From Castellaniella sp. MT123 (GTDB lineage: Bacteria; Pseudomonadota; Gammaproteobacteria; Burkholderiales; Burkholderiaceae_B), in assembly GCF_039614765.1 (NCBI RefSeq), contig NZ_CP154879.1, forward strand, positions 744,001 through 808,000: a stretch of DNA of 64,000 nucleotides, read 5' to 3'. Of the stretch, positions 61,798-64,000 are shown piece by piece (position 1 is the stretch's first letter; every line of letters starts with the position of its first letter). Below the pieces are notes generated by a model. That model searched no databases, was not told where the DNA came from, and saw only the letters and a list, made by a program, of their open reading frames with translations. A program made the position numbers and the translations under genes.

Positions 61798-64000
61798 ATG
61801 AAGCGCGCGGAGATTACTCAGGGGCTGGAGCCCCAGTCGATTTCGACAGAAGTCCTGCGGGAAAAATACGCCAAGGGCGCCGAGACCACGATCACCGAGA
61901 TCCAGCAGCGGGTCGCACGTGCCCTGGCTGCGGTGGAAAAGCCCCGACAGCGTAAACACCATGAGGCGCTGTTCCTGGATGCGCAGCAGCGCGGCTTCAT
62001 TCCCGCCGGACGGATCAACTCAGCCGCCGGCACCGACCTGGCGGCGACCCTGATCAATTGCTTCGTCCAGCCGGTGGGTGATTCGGTCTCCAGCGCTGTG
62101 GACGGCCGTCCGGGCATCTACGACGCGCTGCAGAAGGCGGCGGAAACGATGCGCCGAGGCGGGGGCGTGGGCTACAACTTCAGCCACATCCGCCCCGCGG
62201 GCGCCGCCGTGAAGGGCACGGCCTCGAAGGCCTCGGGACCGGTGTCCTATATGCGCGTGTTCGACCGTTCCTGCGAAACCGTGGAATCCGCCGGTTCGCG
62301 GCGCGGCGCGCAGATGGGCGTGCTCAGCGTCAGCCATCCCGACATCGAGGCTTTCATCCTGGCCAAGCAGACGCCGGGCGAACTGACCAATTTCAACGTC
62401 TCGGTCAGCGTGACGGACGAATTCATGCGTGCGGTCGAGACCGACTCCCTGTTTCCGCTGACGCACGCCGCGGCGCCCAGCGAGGAACTCAAGGCAGCCG
62501 GCGCGCATCAGCGCGAGGACGGCCTGTGGGTCTACCGCGAGGTCCGCGCCCGGGCTCTGTGGGATCTGATCATGCAGTCCACCTACGATTACGCGGAACC
62601 CGGGGTGCTGTTCCATGATCAGATCAATCGCGAAAACAATCTGCACTATCTGGAAACGCTGGACGCAACCAACCCCTGCGGCGAGCAACCGCTGCCGGGC
62701 TATGGCTGCTGCTGCCTGGGCTCCATCGATCTGACGCGATTCGTGCGCAACCCCTTCGGCTTTGGGGGCGATCCGGAGGTCGACTGGGAAGGGCTTGCCG
62801 AGATCACCGCCGTCGCCATCCGGATGCTGGACAACGTGCTCGATGCGACGGTCTGGCCATTGCCGGAACAGGCCGCCGAGGCCGCCCACAAGCGCAGGGT
62901 GGGGCTGGGCGTGACCGGCCTGGGCGATGCGTTGATCATGCTGGGGCTGGCCTACGACAGCGACCCCGCTCGTGCGATGGCCTCGCGCTTTGCACGCGAG
63001 GTCGCCCATGCCGCGTATCGGGCCTCGATCGCCCTGGCGCGCGAACGTGGCGCCTTCCCCGGATTTGTCGCGAGCGAGTACCTGAAGAGCGGATTCGCGC
63101 AACGATTGCCCGAGGATATTCGCGCCGCGATCGCCGATCACGGCATCCGCAACAGCCATCTGACATCGATCGCGCCGACCGGCACGATTTCGCTGGCGTT
63201 CGCCGATAACGCATCGAACGGCATCGAGCCGGCGTTTTCCTGGACCTACACGCGCACCAAGCGCATGGGCGATGGCTCCAAGCAGGACTACGTCGTCGAG
63301 GATCACGCCTACCGGCTGTATCGCCTGATGGGGGGCGACGTCTCCGGGCAGTTGCCGCCTTCGTTTCGCACCGCGCTGGAGATCTCCGCCCGCGATCATG
63401 CCTTGATGGTGGCCGCGGTGAAGGACCACGTCGATGCGGCGATCTCCAAGACCGTGAACGTCGCGGTGGACTACCCGTACGAAGACTTCAAGGACTTGTA
63501 CCTGCAGGCCTGGAAGCTGGGGCTCAAGGGCATCACCACCTATCGGCCCAGCGGCAAGCGCGGCGCTGTGCTTTCGGTCACGCCCACGCCAGAAGCGCCG
63601 GCCCAGCCGGAGGCCATTTCGCTGTCCGAGGCGGACCGCCGGCTGGTGCTCAAGCGCACCATCGAGCCGGTTCTGAACAGCCTGCGCTGGCCTAATCGTC
63701 CGCGCCTGCCGCGCGGTGCGTCCTGCTGGGCGTCGGACGCCATCGAGACGCAGGACGGCAGTTTCGTGGTGTTCGTCTCGGACCTGCAGAACCGGCCCTT
63801 CGAGATCTGGGTCAACGGCGCCCGTCCGCCGCGCGGTCTGGGTTCGGTGGCAAAGATGCTCAGCCTGGACATGTACACGGACGATTTTCCGTGGCTTACC
63901 CGCAAACTGGAAGTTCTGGCACGCACCAACGGCGGGGCTGATTTCCAGATCATCGATCCGGAAACGGGCGAACCGACCTGGATGCCCTCGACGGTCGCGG
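61798..64000 (+). CDS. nrdJ: Adenosylcobalamin-dependent (class II) ribonucleotide reductase, 3' end beyond window
   Basis: The first 734 residues of a class II RNR. Motifs: [12 protein letters not shown] with Cys88, [38 protein letters not shown], the active-site Cys294 in [36 protein letters not shown] and [24 protein letters not shown]. It reduces ribonucleotides to deoxyribonucleotides with a B12-generated thiyl radical, working with or without oxygen. The gap to the cytochrome c gene is only 87 nt, too small for a cobalamin riboswitch. The C-terminal redox cysteines lie outside the window. Confidence 0.93.
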   Translation, partial: MKRAEITQGLEPQSISTEVLREKYAKGAETTITEIQQRVARALAAVEKPRQRKHHEALFLDAQQRGFIPAGRINSAAGTDLAATLINCFVQPVGDSVSSAVDGRPGIYDALQKAAETMRRGGGVGYNFSHIRPAGAAVKGTASKASGPVSYMRVFDRSCETVESAGSRRGAQMGVLSVSHPDIEAFILAKQTPGELTNFNVSVSVTDEFMRAVETDSLFPLTHAAAPSEELKAAGAHQREDGLWVYREVRARALWDLIMQSTYDYAEPGVLFHDQINRENNLHYLETLDATNPCGEQPLPGYGCCCLGSIDLTRFVRNPFGFGGDPEVDWEGLAEITAVAIRMLDNVLDATVWPLPEQAAEAAHKRRVGLGVTGLGDALIMLGLAYDSDPARAMASRFAREVAHAAYRASIALARERGAFPGFVASEYLKSGFAQRLPEDIRAAIADHGIRNSHLTSIAPTGTISLAFADNASNGIEPAFSWTYTRTKRMGDGSKQDYVVEDHAYRLYRLMGGDVSGQLPPSFRTALEISARDHALMVAAVKDHVDAAISKTVNVAVDYPYEDFKDLYLQAWKLGLKGITTYRPSGKRGAVLSVTPTPEAPAQPEAISLSEADRRLVLKRTIEPVLNSLRWPNRPRLPRGASCWASDAIETQDGSFVVFVSDLQNRPFEIWVNGARPPRGLGSVAKMLSLDMYTDDFPWLTRKLEVLARTNGGADFQIIDPETGEPTWMPSTVA

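Noticed and set aside
62020-63429. Long - strand frame inside nrdJ
   Set aside because: Antisense to a clear class II ribonucleotide reductase; its only features are Gly/Arg/Ala-rich repeats from the GC bias.

Overview
The window is GC-rich DNA from a betaproteobacterium, most likely a Burkholderiales/Alcaligenaceae-type organism (Castellaniella, Bordetella or Achromobacter relatives). The assignment rests on gene content and style: densely packed short operons, many ABC uptake systems, fabA-fabB, glnA-ntrB-ntrC, an OxyR-type regulator beside dps, and a B12-dependent ribonucleotide reductase. No rRNA, tRNA or CRISPR array was seen, so the genus is an inference.

Region 1 (1 to about 6600) is the right-hand end of an integrative conjugative element. 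A leftward VirB-type secretion block (MobC-like protein, TrbM-like protein, VirB1, VirB2, VirB3, VirB4 cut by the window edge) lies next to a cargo module made of a P4-type tyrosine integrase, a 52-residue ORF of unknown function and an Abi_2/AbiF-type HEPN abortive-infection protein. These three genes overlap by 4 nt at each junction. A nest of GCTAGCTACCC repeats lies just upstream of the integrase. From about 6600 to 7600 there is a boundary zone with small unrecognised genes facing each other across a shared hairpin.

Region 2 (7.5-24.6 kb) is chromosomal. It holds a five-gene HAAT (branched-chain-type) ABC operon with a Tat-exported binding protein and a consensus promoter, an SRPBCC protein, and a polar amino-acid ABC set (binding protein plus two permeases, no ATPase). 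It continues with an atypical Old Yellow Enzyme, an NRDE-yqeY pair, an orphan FlhE-like secreted protein, fabA-fabB, two MFS exporters and a urea transporter.

Region 3 (24.6-43 kb) holds a CBS-domain ClC channel, yicC, rph-rdgB-hemW, and glnA-ntrB-ntrC behind a textbook sigma-54 promoter with NtrC sites. A Fur-box-linked Fe3+ ABC operon, fpr, ridA, recG, oxyR and dps follow.

Region 4 (43-64 kb) holds an orphan livJ, the ugpBAEC glycerol-3-phosphate transporter, proC, and a complete livKHMGF operon with hairpins before and after livK. After that come a GST, a 2-hydroxyacid dehydrogenase, an epd/gap-like gene, fumC, a DUF488 gene, nfeD-slipin, a redoxin, a cytochrome c and the start of nrdJ.

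The chromosomal part reads as a nitrogen- and amino-acid-scavenging, respiratory lifestyle. The least explained parts are the integrase-orf52-abi module, the boundary zone at 6.3-7.6 kb, and the leader/hairpin arrangement ahead of livK.
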